From Nitratiruptor sp. SB155-2 (GTDB lineage: Bacteria; Campylobacterota; Campylobacteria; Campylobacterales; Nitratiruptoraceae): a stretch of 64,000 nucleotides of DNA. Within the stretch, counting starts at the first letter, position 1. The number at the start of each line of letters is the position of its first letter. The position numbers and the translations under genes are program-made. Of the stretch, positions 19,187-28,020 are shown piece after piece. The stretch is from assembly GCF_000010325.1 (NCBI RefSeq), contig NC_009662.1, positions 826,501 to 890,500 of the forward strand. The letters run 5' to 3'. Below the pieces are notes generated by a model, which saw nothing but the letters and a program-made list of their open reading frames with translations, searched no databases and was not told the DNA's origin.

Positions 19187-20359
19187 ATGAATATTCATGA
19201 GTATCAAGCAAAAGAGATTTTTCGAGAATATGGCGTTCCCGTTCCAAGAGGGGAAGTTGCTTTTACGGGACCAGAAGCACGAGAAGTGGCTCAACGCCTT
19301 GGTGGCGATTTGTGGGTTGTCAAGGCTCAAATTCACGCAGGTGGTCGCGGTAAAGCTGGTGGTGTAAAACTAGCAAGAAGCCTGGATGAAGTTGAAAAAA
19401 TAGCCGAAGAGATGCTTGGTATGACGCTGGTGACTCATCAAACAGGTCCAGAGGGCAAGAAAGTCGAAAAAGTGTACGTTGAAGAGGGCGCGGATATCCA
19501 AAAAGAGTACTATCTTGGAATGGTTCTCGATAGAAGTAGTGAGATGCCTGTTATGATGGCCTCTACCGAAGGCGGTATGGAGATTGAAGAAGTAGCTGCA
19601 AAAACTCCGGAAAAGATCATCAAAGTTGCAATAGATCCAACGATAGGTTTCCAGGGTTTTCATGGTAGAAAACTAGCTTTTGGATTGGGTCTAGCAAAAG
19701 AGGAGATTCGTCCATTCATCCAATTTGCTGAAGCACTGTATAAAGTCTATATGGATAAAGACGCGAACCTCATAGAAATCAATCCTCTCATTAAAACTGG
19801 TGACGGCAGATTTTTGGCTCTTGATGCAAAGATGGGATTTGATGACAATGCTCTATACAAACACCCAGATATCCATGAGATGAGAGACTTGAGCGAAGAG
19901 GATCCAGTTGAAGTAGAAGCCGCCAAATATGGACTGAGCTATGTGAATTTGGATGGAAATGTGGGTTGTATGGTAAATGGAGCAGGACTTGCGATGGCTA
20001 CTATGGATATCATCAAGCATGAGGGTGGAGAGCCTGCAAACTTTTTGGATGTAGGGGGTGGTGCAAACCCTGATACAGTTGCAAAAGGGTTTGAACTCAT
20101 TTTAAGTGATGAGAATGTTAAAAGTATCTTTGTAAACATTTTTGGCGGAATCGTTCGATGTGACCGTATAGCCAATGGTATATTGCAAGCAACGCAGCAA
20201 GTGGAGGTCAATGTTCCGGTTGTTGTTCGACTCGACGGAACAAATGCCGAGGAGGCAGCTCAAATTTTGAAAAACGCGAATATCAAAAACATTATTCCAG
20301 CGACAGATTTGGCTGATGGTGCAAGAAAAGCAGTAGCTGCAGCGAAAGGAGAATTGTAA
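19187..20359 (+). CDS. sucC: Succinyl-CoA synthetase (ADP-forming) beta subunit
   Basis: A 390-residue ATP-grasp subunit that binds nucleotide and, with SucD, interconverts succinate and succinyl-CoA. It begins [20 protein letters not shown], the classic SucC start, and contains [18 protein letters not shown] and the C-terminal [13 protein letters not shown] phosphate-binding block. Its stop overlaps the sucD start by one base (TAATG). Placed before oorDABC, it would supply succinyl-CoA for reductive carboxylation or use it in the oxidative direction. Confidence 0.97.
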   Translation: MNIHEYQAKEIFREYGVPVPRGEVAFTGPEAREVAQRLGGDLWVVKAQIHAGGRGKAGGVKLARSLDEVEKIAEEMLGMTLVTHQTGPEGKKVEKVYVEEGADIQKEYYLGMVLDRSSEMPVMMASTEGGMEIEEVAAKTPEKIIKVAIDPTIGFQGFHGRKLAFGLGLAKEEIRPFIQFAEALYKVYMDKDANLIEINPLIKTGDGRFLALDAKMGFDDNALYKHPDIHEMRDLSEEDPVEVEAAKYGLSYVNLDGNVGCMVNGAGLAMATMDIIKHEGGEPANFLDVGGGANPDTVAKGFELILSDENVKSIFVNIFGGIVRCDRIANGILQATQQVEVNVPVVVRLDGTNAEEAAQILKNANIKNIIPATDLADGARKAVAAAKGEL

Positions 20360-21231
20360 TGAGTATTTTGGTAAACAAAGATACAAAAGTTATAGTCCAG
20401 GGTTTTACAGGAAAAGAGGGAACATTTCATAGTGAGCAGTGTATTGAGTACGGAACGCAGATTGTAGGTGGTGTTACTCCTGGTAAAGGTGGGCAGACCC
20501 ATTTAGATAGACCTGTATTTAATACAGTAAAAGAAGCTGTTGATGCAACTGGTGCAACTGTAAGTATGATTTTCGTTCCACCTGCATTTACTGCAGATGC
20601 TGTTATGGAAGCTGCCGATGCTGGTATTGAATTGGCCGTTATCATTACTGAAGGTGCTCCAGTGAAAGATATGATGTACGCAAAGATGTATGCAACCAAA
20701 AAGGGAATGAAAACAATTGGGCCAAACTGTCCGGGAATCATAACGGCCGAAGAGTGTAAGATAGGTATTATGCCAGGATTTATCTTTAAAAAAGGACCTG
20801 TGGGACTTATCAGTAAATCTGGTACACTAACCTATGAAGCAAGTAATCAGGTTGTCAAAGAGGGATACGGTATTACAACAGCTGTTGGTATCGGAGGAGA
20901 CCCGATTATTGGTCTTAGTTACAAGCAGCTCCTTCCTATGTTCGAAGCAGATCCTGAAACAGAAGCTATCGTTATGATTGGTGAGATCGGTGGTACTTTA
21001 GAAATTGAGGCTGCTGAATTTATCAAAGAAAATATTACAAAGCCGGTCGTTGCTTTTATAGCTGGACAGACTGCTCCTAAAGGCAAACGTATGGGGCATG
21101 CCGGAGCTATCATCAGCGGTGGTCAAGGAACGGCACAAGAGAAGATGGACGCACTTGCTGCAGCTGGAGTGCATGTTGTGAAATCTCCTGCTGATATTGG
21201 AAAAACTGTAGCGAAAGTACTTGGAAAATAA
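20359..21231 (+). CDS. sucD: Succinyl-CoA synthetase (ADP-forming) alpha subunit
   Basis: A 290-residue subunit that binds CoA and carries the phosphohistidine intermediate. [15 protein letters not shown] is the CoA-binding N-terminal block, GPNCPGII is the conserved middle motif, and the phosphorylated histidine is about H247 in GHAGAI. The gene overlaps sucC by one base upstream and the small HMA gene by one base downstream (TAATG at both ends). Confidence 0.97.
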   Translation: MSILVNKDTKVIVQGFTGKEGTFHSEQCIEYGTQIVGGVTPGKGGQTHLDRPVFNTVKEAVDATGATVSMIFVPPAFTADAVMEAADAGIELAVIITEGAPVKDMMYAKMYATKKGMKTIGPNCPGIITAEECKIGIMPGFIFKKGPVGLISKSGTLTYEASNQVVKEGYGITTAVGIGGDPIIGLSYKQLLPMFEADPETEAIVMIGEIGGTLEIEAAEFIKENITKPVVAFIAGQTAPKGKRMGHAGAIISGGQGTAQEKMDALAAAGVHVVKSPADIGKTVAKVLGK

Positions 21232-21524
21232 TGAGAAAGAGTTTTGCCGTAGCAAATATCAGGTGCGAGGGGTGCGCAAATAGTATCAAAAAAGCCCTCT
21301 CCCCATATTTTAGTTTTGTAGATGTTGATCTGACAAAAGAGCCTCGAATTGTAACAGTTGAATTACAAAATGAGAAAGATGAAGAGAAATTCAAAGAGAT
21401 ATTAATAGGTCTAGGTTATCCTTTATATGACCAGAAGTTATCCACTATGGATAAATTGGGCCTAAAAACAAAAAGCTTTGTTAGTTGCGCTGTAGGCAAA
21501 TTTACTTTAGATAAAGGAGAATGA
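21231..21524 (+). CDS. Small heavy-metal-associated (HMA) domain protein
   Basis: A 97-residue soluble protein. The first 70 residues have the HMA fold pattern with a CxxC metal site at about C12 and C15 (NIRCEGCANSIKK). This resembles CopZ and the N-terminal domains of metal ATPases. A short tail (about 70-97) carries one more cysteine (FVSCAVG) and is not part of a normal HMA domain. It shares one base with the sucD stop and ends one base before oorD, so it is embedded in the TCA operon rather than beside any metal transporter. Metal specificity and role cannot be read from sequence. Confidence 0.85.
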   Translation: MRKSFAVANIRCEGCANSIKKALSPYFSFVDVDLTKEPRIVTVELQNEKDEEKFKEILIGLGYPLYDQKLSTMDKLGLKTKSFVSCAVGKFTLDKGE

Positions 21525-21525
21525 A

Positions 21526-21864
21526 ATGGGATTGTTAAAAGCCCCTGAAAACACACCTGTATGGGTAGAAGAGAAGAACTGTAAGGCGTGTGACCTTTGT
21601 GTTGCATACTGCCCGGCAGGTGTTTTGGCAATGGTTCCTGAACCTAAGACTATTCTTGGTGCTATGGTAAAGGTTGTTTATCCAGATAGCTGCATCGGTT
21701 GTAATGACTGTGAACTTGAATGTCCAGATTTTGCGATTATGGTTGCTGACCGAAAAGAGTATAAATTCGCAAAACTTTCAAAAGAAGCAAAAGAGCGAGC
21801 TGAAGCAATTAAGAAAAATCACTATATGGCTCGTGAAGAAGATATTAAAGCACTTTGTGCGTAA
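21526..21864 (+). CDS. oorD: 2-oxoglutarate:ferredoxin oxidoreductase delta subunit
   Basis: A 112-residue ferredoxin-like subunit with two [4Fe-4S] motifs: CKACDLCVAYCP near residues 20-31 and CIGCNDCELECP near 56-67. It carries electrons between the oxidoreductase core and ferredoxin/flavodoxin. Order D-A-B-C is that of the Campylobacter and Helicobacter oor operons. A good AAAGGAG ribosome site precedes the start, and nine bases separate it from oorA. Confidence 0.95.
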   Translation: MGLLKAPENTPVWVEEKNCKACDLCVAYCPAGVLAMVPEPKTILGAMVKVVYPDSCIGCNDCELECPDFAIMVADRKEYKFAKLSKEAKERAEAIKKNHYMAREEDIKALCA

Positions 21865-21873
21865 GGAGAGGTA

Positions 21874-23022
21874 ATGGCAAGAGAAGTAATTTCTAGTGGT
21901 AATGAACTTGCTGCAAAAGCGGCAATTGATGCAGGCTGTAGATTTTTTGGAGGGTATCCTATTACACCTTCAAGTGAAGTAGCACATGAGATGAGTGTAT
22001 TGCTTCCAAGAGTTGGAGGAAAATTTATCCAGATGGAAGATGAAATCGGAGGTATTGCAGTTGCACTTGGTGCAAGTATGAGTGGTGTTAAATCTATGAC
22101 AAACACTTCTGGACCTGGTATCAGCCTCAAAGCTGAGCAAATTGGTCTGGGATTTATGACAGAAACGCCACTAGTCATTACGAACGTAATGCGAGGTGGT
22201 CCATCGACCGGTCTTCCTACACGAGTACAACAAGGTGACATTAACCAGGCAAAATCACCTACACATGGTGATTATAAATCTATCACTTTTTGCCCTGGAA
22301 GCCTGGAAGAGTGTTATACGGAAGTGGTTCGAGCATTCAACGTAGCAGAAGAACTTATGACGCCAGTATTTGTCCTTTTGGATGAGACATTGGGACATAT
22401 GCATGGAAAAGCGGTATTGCCGGATTTGGAAGAGGTACAAGCTTCTATCGTTGATCGTGCAAAGCCAGATCCGTCTATTCCAAAAGAGGAGTTCAAGCCT
22501 TTTGATGTGCCACAGGATAAACCGGCAGTAATTCCACCGATGTTTCAAGGATATAGATTCCATTTGACAGGTCTTCATCATGGACCAACTGGTTTCCCAA
22601 CAGAAGATGCCGAAATTTGTCAAAACTTGATCGAGCGTCTTCATAGAAAAATAGACTCTAGAAGAAAAGATCTTCTTGATAGCTATGAAGAGTACATGCT
22701 TGATGATGCTGAGTGGCTTATCATCGCTTATGGAAGTGTAAGTAGAAGTGCACGAGAAGCGATTAACAGACTTCGAGAACAAGGCATTAAAATCGGGATG
22801 TTTAGACCGATTACTCTATGGCCAAGTCCAGAAGATAAAATGCGAGAGATTGGTGAGAGATTCCCAGCTGAAAAGATCTTGATGCCAGAACTTAACATGG
22901 GACAGTACATTGACGAAGTAGAGAGAGTTATGAAGAAGCGACCAGTAGCACTCAATAAAGCGAATGGTCGACCAATCAGTCCAGCTGAAATAATCGATAA
23001 ACTCAAAGCAATGGGTATATAA
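21874..23022 (+). CDS. oorA: 2-oxoglutarate:ferredoxin oxidoreductase alpha subunit
   Basis: A 382-residue subunit with the PFOR domain I and II arrangement. It begins MAREVISSGNELAAKAAIDAG with FFGGYPITPSSE, the conserved substrate/CoA region, then QMEDEIGGIAVALGASMSGVK and TNTSGPGISLKAE. With OorB it forms the thiamine-diphosphate active unit that converts 2-oxoglutarate plus CoA to succinyl-CoA and CO2, or runs in reverse with reduced ferredoxin. A branched-chain 2-oxoacid substrate is a less likely alternative given the TCA neighbours. Confidence 0.95.
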   Translation: MAREVISSGNELAAKAAIDAGCRFFGGYPITPSSEVAHEMSVLLPRVGGKFIQMEDEIGGIAVALGASMSGVKSMTNTSGPGISLKAEQIGLGFMTETPLVITNVMRGGPSTGLPTRVQQGDINQAKSPTHGDYKSITFCPGSLEECYTEVVRAFNVAEELMTPVFVLLDETLGHMHGKAVLPDLEEVQASIVDRAKPDPSIPKEEFKPFDVPQDKPAVIPPMFQGYRFHLTGLHHGPTGFPTEDAEICQNLIERLHRKIDSRRKDLLDSYEEYMLDDAEWLIIAYGSVSRSAREAINRLREQGIKIGMFRPITLWPSPEDKMREIGERFPAEKILMPELNMGQYIDEVERVMKKRPVALNKANGRPISPAEIIDKLKAMGI

Positions 23023-23032
23023 GGGGGAGAAA

Positions 23033-23887
23033 ATGGCTTTTAATTACAATGAATACCTTAGAACGGACAAGATGCCAACACTTTGGTGTTGGGGATGTGG
23101 CGATGGAATTATTCTTAAAGCTGTAATTCGAGCAATCGACAGCCTTGGATGGAATATGGATGATGTGTGTGTTGTATCTGGAATTGGATGTAGTGGTCGA
23201 TTTAGCTCTTATCTAAATTGTAATACAGTGCATACTACACATGGACGAACGGTTGCCTATGCGACTGGGATCAAGTTGGCAAATCCTGATAAGCACGTTA
23301 TTGTAGTAGCAGGTGATGGTGACGGGCTTGCAATCGGTGGGAACCACACAATCCATGGTTGTAGACGAAACATCGATCTTAATTTCATTTTGATCAATAA
23401 CTTCATCTATGGTCTTACAAACTCACAAGTAAGTCCTACCACGCCAAAAGGAATGTGGGCAGTTACTACGCAGTTTGGTAATATCGATCCTACATTTGAT
23501 GCGTGTGAACTTGCAAAAGGTGCGGGAGCTACCTTTATCGCGAGAGAAAATGTTACGGATCCGAAGAAACTTGAAAAAATCTTCATTAAAGGATTCCAGC
23601 ACAGAGGATTTAGCTTCTTCGATATATTCAGTAACTGTCATGTTAACCTTGGACGAAAAAATAAAATGGGAGAAGCTATCGAAAATCAAGAGTGGATTGA
23701 TAGTATCACGCTTCCAAAAGCAAAATATGACAAGCTTCCTGAAGAGGAAAAAATCAACTACTTTCCAACAGGAATCTTGCATCATGTAACTGATCAGATG
23801 GAGTATTGTGACGCGTATGATTTAGTCATAGAAGCGGCACAAAATAAGAAAAAAGTGGATATTCCTATCCAAGTGAAACCATTCTAA
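23033..23887 (+). CDS. oorB: 2-oxoglutarate:ferredoxin oxidoreductase beta subunit
   Basis: A 284-residue thiamine-diphosphate-binding subunit. Cysteines in LWCWGCGDG and SGIGCSGR probably bind a [4Fe-4S] cluster. GDGDGLAIGGNHTIH is the cofactor-binding motif (GDG followed by an N-containing stretch). TPKGMWAVTTQFGNIDP is the usual later block. The 83-bp gap before oorC contains two hairpins, unlike the tight spacing elsewhere in this cluster. Confidence 0.96.
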   Translation: MAFNYNEYLRTDKMPTLWCWGCGDGIILKAVIRAIDSLGWNMDDVCVVSGIGCSGRFSSYLNCNTVHTTHGRTVAYATGIKLANPDKHVIVVAGDGDGLAIGGNHTIHGCRRNIDLNFILINNFIYGLTNSQVSPTTPKGMWAVTTQFGNIDPTFDACELAKGAGATFIARENVTDPKKLEKIFIKGFQHRGFSFFDIFSNCHVNLGRKNKMGEAIENQEWIDSITLPKAKYDKLPEEEKINYFPTGILHHVTDQMEYCDAYDLVIEAAQNKKKVDIPIQVKPF

Positions 23888-23890
23888 TTT

Positions 23891-23938
23891 GGGGTTTTTG
23901 CCCCTTTGAATTGCTACACTCATAGTAGTTATTCAAAG
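23891..23938 (+). other. Tandem hairpins in the oorB-oorC gap
   Basis: GGGG (23891-23894) can pair with CCCC (23901-23904). From 23904 a larger imperfect stem forms: CTTTGAAT plus CTAC pairing with GTAG plus ATTCAAAG, closed by a 7-base loop ending at 23938. The two share base 23904, so they compete slightly. No T-run follows. An RNA processing or attenuation site within the operon is possible. Confidence 0.45.
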
Positions 23939-23970
23939 AAATAACAAAACAAACTCAAAGGAAGTTGACT

Positions 23971-24585
23971 ATGAGACATCAATTACGATTTACAGGAGTT
24001 GGCGGTCAAGGTGTTTTGCTAGCGGGTGAGATTTTGGCTGCTGCGAAGATTAAAGCAGGTGGATATGGCGTAAAAGCCGCAACTTATACTTCACAGGTTC
24101 GAGGTGGTCCTACGAAAGTGGATATCATCTTGGACGATGAAGAGATCTTGTATCCGTACGCAAATGAGGGTGAGATTGAATATATGCTTTCTACCGCACA
24201 GGTTAGCTACAATCAGTTTAAAAGTGGTGTAAAAGATGGTGGAATCATCGTATTTGAGCCAAATCTTGTAACACCTACCCAAGAGGACCTCGATAGATGG
24301 GAGATGTATGCGATCCCGATCATTTCTATCGCAAAAGAAGAGGTTGGAAACGTTGTTACTCAGTCAGTTGTTGCACTGGGTGTAACCATAGAGATGACAA
24401 AAGTTTTACCAGAAGAACTTGTATATGAGACAATGATCGCAAAAGTTCCACCGAAATTTGTAGAATTGAACAAAACTGCATATAATCTCGGTGTACAATA
24501 TGCAAGAGAAGCCAAAGAGAAGGGCAGAATCAAAACTGTAGCAGAAGCTGAAGCTCTCAAAGCAAAGGATATCTGTCACGCTTAA
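23971..24585 (+). CDS. oorC: 2-oxoglutarate:ferredoxin oxidoreductase gamma subunit
   Basis: A 204-residue subunit of the PFOR gamma family, beginning MRHQLRFTGVGGQGVLLAGEILA, with the conserved TYTSQVRGGPTKVDIIL block that closes the active site against the alpha subunit. A TTG two codons upstream is in frame, but AAAGGAAG is correctly spaced for the ATG at 23971. It is the last gene of the TCA cluster and is followed by a strong terminator-like hairpin. Confidence 0.95.
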   Translation: MRHQLRFTGVGGQGVLLAGEILAAAKIKAGGYGVKAATYTSQVRGGPTKVDIILDDEEILYPYANEGEIEYMLSTAQVSYNQFKSGVKDGGIIVFEPNLVTPTQEDLDRWEMYAIPIISIAKEEVGNVVTQSVVALGVTIEMTKVLPEELVYETMIAKVPPKFVELNKTAYNLGVQYAREAKEKGRIKTVAEAEALKAKDICHA

Positions 24586-24607
24586 TCGTTAGCCATTTGG
24601 CTAACGA
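24586..24607 (+). terminator. Terminator after oorC
   Basis: A perfect 9-bp stem, TCGTTAGCC and GGCTAACGA, with a 4-base loop begins immediately after the oorC stop. A T-rich stretch (CTTTTTATTTTTTCT) follows eight bases later. It lies between convergent genes and closes the TCA operon. Confidence 0.75.
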
Positions 24608-24610
24608 ATG

Positions 24611-25054
24611 TTAACTTTTTATTTTTTCTACTTTTATCAGATCTTTCTTAGCTACTCTCAAATAACAAAAAGTATCGGGAAGTTCTTTATCTAGCAGCTT
24701 ATAACTTTGACACAGGAGCTCTTTTTGTCCTTTTTTGAGCTTTTCTCTATACTTTTTCCAGTCATCCATCCTCATGACATATTTTATCCCGCTTTTTTGA
24801 TCGATAACAATATTTTGCGACAATTTTATGGAATGAGAAACATATTGATCATGTTCTAACATTGCAATAACGCCTCCATATAAAAAGACGGCGAAAACAG
24901 TGGATAAAGCCAAGGATTTATAATTAGTGACGATGAAGAGCCCCATGGCTATCAGTGATAAAATAAGAATCCATCCAATATTAATCTTGAAAGTTAATAC
25001 AACTTGTATGGCAAGTACCACAATTGTCATCAGAGCAACGAAGAGTTTATTCAT
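24611..25054 (-). CDS. Hypothetical membrane protein
   Basis: About 147 residues, not recognised. Three hydrophobic stretches fill roughly the first 70 residues, and the remaining half is soluble and Lys-rich with two cysteines (LLCQSYKLL, DTFCYLRV). An ATG two codons upstream (25060) is possible, but AAAAAGGA is better spaced for the ATG at 25054. It is a single-gene unit, convergent with oorC and divergent from the RNase P RNA gene. Confidence 0.75.
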   Translation of the reverse strand: MNKLFVALMTIVVLAIQVVLTFKINIGWILILSLIAMGLFIVTNYKSLALSTVFAVFLYGGVIAMLEHDQYVSHSIKLSQNIVIDQKSGIKYVMRMDDWKKYREKLKKGQKELLCQSYKLLDKELPDTFCYLRVAKKDLIKVEKIKS

Positions 25055-25138
25055 GATCATTCCTTTTTGAGTTTATTATATCAGCTAAGAAGCATTGTTT
25101 TTGTATCATAGCACCTTTACTTTAAGATAAAATTAAGA

Positions 25139-25144
25139 TATAAT
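25139..25144 (+). promoter_or_regulatory. -10 element of the RNase P RNA gene
   Basis: A consensus TATAAT hexamer ends four bases before the 5' strand of the P1 helix of rnpB, at the right distance for transcription to begin at the mature RNA 5' end. The preceding region is strongly A/T-rich; a clear -35 hexamer is not seen. Confidence 0.65.
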
Positions 25145-25148
25145 TGGT

Positions 25149-25492
25149 GTGGCGCAACGGATAGCTGCTTGGGAAACCAAGAGGAAAGTCCGAGCTGCAG
25201 TGAGGCAGGGTTCCACCTAACCGGTGGCCAGCGAAGCCCTTTGGGATAAGCTGAGGGAAAGTGCAACAGAAAGCAGACCGCCGATGGCCTTTTGGCACAG
25301 GCAAGGGTGAAAGGGTGAGGTAAGAGCTCACCGCTTCTGTGGCAACACAGAAGGCAGTGTAAACCCAACCCGCAGCAAGTCGCACCTGGTTAAAGCCTCA
25401 CATTTTTGAGTGCGACGCTAGAGCTTAGTGGTGACACTAAGCGTAGATAAATAGCTATCCACGACAGAACTCGGCTTACAGTTGCGCCACCT
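25149..25492 (+). ncRNA. rnpB: RNase P RNA (bacterial type A)
   Basis: About 344 nt forming the catalytic RNA that trims tRNA 5' leaders. The ends pair as helix P1: GTGGCGCAAC (25149-25158) with GTTGCGCCAC (25481-25490). Universally conserved core segments are present: GAGGAAAGTCCGAGCTGC near the 5' side, AGGGTGAAAGGGTGAGGTAAGAG in the middle, AACCC in the 3' half, and ACAGAACTCGGCTTACAG near the 3' end. The exact ends are inferred from P1 and the promoter. Its protein partner rnpA is 30 kb away. Confidence 0.96.
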
Positions 25493-25545
25493 CTTATTTT
25501 CTTCATATTTCTGCTTTGTTACAATACAATCAAAAAGGCTTTTGT

Positions 25546-27345
25546 ATGGATTTGATCGATATTTTAAAAAATGAGGGTGGTCTGAAAATTATCGAAGAAG
25601 AGCTTGATGTCAATCTTGAAATTCCACATATTGCCTATATAGAAGTAAAAAAAGCTGATTCCAAGCCCATTCTTTTTACCAATCCGGTAGATAGGAAATT
25701 GGATAAAAAGTATGATTATCCAATTTTGATGAATATTTTTGCCAATTTTGAATTAACGTCAAAAATTCTTGGAAAACATCCTGATGAAATCGCCAAAGAG
25801 ATAGAAGAGCTTTTGCATCTGAAGCCACCATCTAGTTGGAGAGAAAAATTTGATCTTTTATCAATGCTTTTTAAACTTAAAAACGTTTTTCCAAAAAGAG
25901 TATCTCAAAAAGGTGAGTGTCAAGAGATTGAGATCGATTCTTTGCATGATTTACCAGTTTTAAAAACGTGGCCTTTGGATGGCGGAAAATTTATAACTAC
26001 TGGACAGGTTTATACAAAAGATTTGCATTCTAATGTGCAAAACGTTGGGATGTACCGCTTGCAAGTCTATGATGATATGCGCCTTGGTATGCACTGGCAG
26101 ATTCATAAAGATGGGGCCCATTTTTTTCATGAATATAAAAAAGCTGGGAAAAAGATGCCGGTGACGGTTGCTATCGGTGGCGACCCACTCTACATTTGGT
26201 GTGGGCAGGCTCCGATGCCACCAAAGGTATTTGAACTGCTTCTGTACGGATTTATACGTAATGAAAATCCAGAACTAGTAAAGTCGCTCACTAACGATAT
26301 CTGGATACCAAAAGATGTGGATTTTGTGATTGAAGGATATGTAGATCCAAATAGTTTCGCTATAGAGGGTCCGTTTGGAGATCATACCGGGTACTATACA
26401 TTGCCAGAATCCTTTCCAGTCATGGAAGTGACAAAAATTACAGCCAAAAAGAATCCAGTCTTCACAGCTACTGTCGTCGGAAAACCACCACTGGAAGATA
26501 AATATATGGGCTGGGGAACCGAGCGGATATTTTTGCCGCTTCTCAAAACGACTGCAAGCGACTTGATCGATTATCATATGCCCGAAAATGGAGTCTTTCA
26601 CAACCTCATCTTGGCAAAAATGGATGTTCGTTATCCAGCACATGCAAAGCAGTTTATGCATGCCTTTTGGGGAGTGGGGCAGATGAGTTTCGTAAAACAT
26701 GCAATATTTGTGGATAAAGATGCTCCCCATTTGACAGATTATGAAGCAATTGCCAAATATATCTGTGAGCGAATTTCACCGGATCGGCTATTGATAAGTG
26801 AGGGAGTGGTAGATCATCTCGATCACTCCAGTCCAAAGCAGTTTGAGGGTGGAAAACTTGGGATTGATGCAACTGGTGAAGAGGTAAAAGAGGGAGTGGA
26901 AGAGCTTATAGATGATGAAGAACTTCTTGATAAATTGCAAAGCATTGATAGCAACTTTTTGGATGTAAAACAGTATATGACAGATACCAAAAATCCAATT
27001 GCCGTTGCTTCTTATAAAAAAGAGAAAAGTGTTCTTGAGCTTTTTGAAAAACTTGGCTCCTTGCAAAAAAATTGTAAAGTATTAATTATTGTAAATGAAT
27101 TTGATGATCTCGATAATCCGTATATGTTGGTTTGGAGAGTCGTAAATAATATCGATGCACAAAGAGATGTGATCTTGGAGCCATTTATTATGATAGACGG
27201 GACCAATAAAGATCCGAAAATCGATAATTTTAATAGAGAGTGGCCACCAGATGTGGTGTGCGATAAAAAGGTGATAGAGGATCTAAGAAAAAGAGGAATT
27301 TTAGATATTGATGAGTCGTTTATCAAAAAGTTCGGGATTATATAG
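25546..27345 (+). CDS. UbiD-family decarboxylase
   Basis: A 599-residue protein of the prenylated-FMN-dependent UbiD family. Typical blocks are WPLDGGKFITTGQVYTKD, HWQIHKDGAHFF, AIGGDPLYIWCGQAPMP, EGPFGDHTGYYT and the catalytic Glu/Asp region around DKYMGWGTERIFLPLL. In Campylobacterota lacking ubiquinone, a UbiD-like enzyme is proposed to act late in the futalosine menaquinone pathway; that assignment is inference. The frame opens at a TTG ten codons earlier, but AAAAAGG before the ATG at 25546 favours this start. The end overlaps ogt by 35 bases. Confidence 0.9.
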   Translation: MDLIDILKNEGGLKIIEEELDVNLEIPHIAYIEVKKADSKPILFTNPVDRKLDKKYDYPILMNIFANFELTSKILGKHPDEIAKEIEELLHLKPPSSWREKFDLLSMLFKLKNVFPKRVSQKGECQEIEIDSLHDLPVLKTWPLDGGKFITTGQVYTKDLHSNVQNVGMYRLQVYDDMRLGMHWQIHKDGAHFFHEYKKAGKKMPVTVAIGGDPLYIWCGQAPMPPKVFELLLYGFIRNENPELVKSLTNDIWIPKDVDFVIEGYVDPNSFAIEGPFGDHTGYYTLPESFPVMEVTKITAKKNPVFTATVVGKPPLEDKYMGWGTERIFLPLLKTTASDLIDYHMPENGVFHNLILAKMDVRYPAHAKQFMHAFWGVGQMSFVKHAIFVDKDAPHLTDYEAIAKYICERISPDRLLISEGVVDHLDHSSPKQFEGGKLGIDATGEEVKEGVEELIDDEELLDKLQSIDSNFLDVKQYMTDTKNPIAVASYKKEKSVLELFEKLGSLQKNCKVLIIVNEFDDLDNPYMLVWRVVNNIDAQRDVILEPFIMIDGTNKDPKIDNFNREWPPDVVCDKKVIEDLRKRGILDIDESFIKKFGII

Positions 27346-27796
27346 AGGGTATTTCGATTCGCCTATTGGAACGATAGAGATTTTGGCAAACAAAAAGGAA
27401 ATTGTTCATATTCATTTTACGATACATAAAGAGACATCGAAAGAGAACGAATTGGTCGTAAAAACGAAAGAGTGGTTCGAGGGGTATTTTGCAAAAAATG
27501 TCCACCCGTTCACACTGCCATTGATTGAAGCCAAAAACAGTTTTTCTAAAATAGTGAGAGAAGTAGTACAAGATATTCCTTTTGGAGCATGTCTATCATA
27601 TCAGGAGGTTGCAAAACGTAGCGGCAACGCAAAAGCGGCCCAAGCTGTAGGTCAGATCATGAAACGCAATCCTTATGCCATCGTTGTGCCTTGTCATAGA
27701 GTTATTTCAAAACAAGGAATCGGAGGCTATAATGGTGGTATTGAAATAAAAAAAGCGTTATTGGAGTTTGAAGGGTGCGAATCGATAAGTTTATGA
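27311..27796 (+). CDS. ogt: Methylated-DNA--protein-cysteine methyltransferase
   Basis: About 161 residues. A suicide repair enzyme that moves alkyl groups from O6-alkylguanine to its own cysteine. The active-site motif PCHRV is present, preceded by the helix-turn-helix DNA-binding part (SYQEVAKRSGNAKAAQAVGQIMKRNP) and followed by GGYNGGIEIKKALLEFE. The length is that of the Ogt type without the Ada N-terminal domain. It overlaps the decarboxylase gene upstream and the S4 gene downstream, so it lies inside a tightly packed operon. Confidence 0.93.
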   Translation: MSRLSKSSGLYRGYFDSPIGTIEILANKKEIVHIHFTIHKETSKENELVVKTKEWFEGYFAKNVHPFTLPLIEAKNSFSKIVREVVQDIPFGACLSYQEVAKRSGNAKAAQAVGQIMKRNPYAIVVPCHRVISKQGIGGYNGGIEIKKALLEFEGCESISL

Positions 27797-28020
27797 ATGC
27801 GGTCAATATAGTAAAAAGAAGAAGCGTTGCACAAGATATGATCAAAAATGAAGTCGTTCTGCTTAATGGTCTGTTGGCTAAAGCGAGCAAAGATGTCAAA
27901 ATAGGGGACATCATTACCATCAAATACCTCAAAGGGGACAAAAGCTACAAAGTTTTGGCAATTCCCACAACAAAGAATGTACCAAAAGCAAGAATGAGTG
28001 AATATGTCGAGGAGATATAA
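27775..28020 (+). CDS. S4-domain RNA-binding protein (HslR/RqcP type)
   Basis: An 81-residue protein that is essentially one S4 domain: RIDKFMNAVNIVKRRSVAQDMI, then the VLLNGLLAKASKDVKIGDIITIKY loop. Proteins of this size act in rescue of stalled 50S subunits (HslR, RqcP); which function applies here is unknown. It starts with GTG inside the end of ogt (22-base overlap), with AAGGG-like pairing just upstream. It ends sharing one base with the trpD start. Confidence 0.85.
   Translation: MRIDKFMNAVNIVKRRSVAQDMIKNEVVLLNGLLAKASKDVKIGDIITIKYLKGDKSYKVLAIPTTKNVPKARMSEYVEEI

Noticed and set aside
25117-25385. Two minus-strand open frames over the RNase P RNA
   Set aside because: They are antisense to a structured RNA with all conserved core elements and a promoter; no ribosome site.
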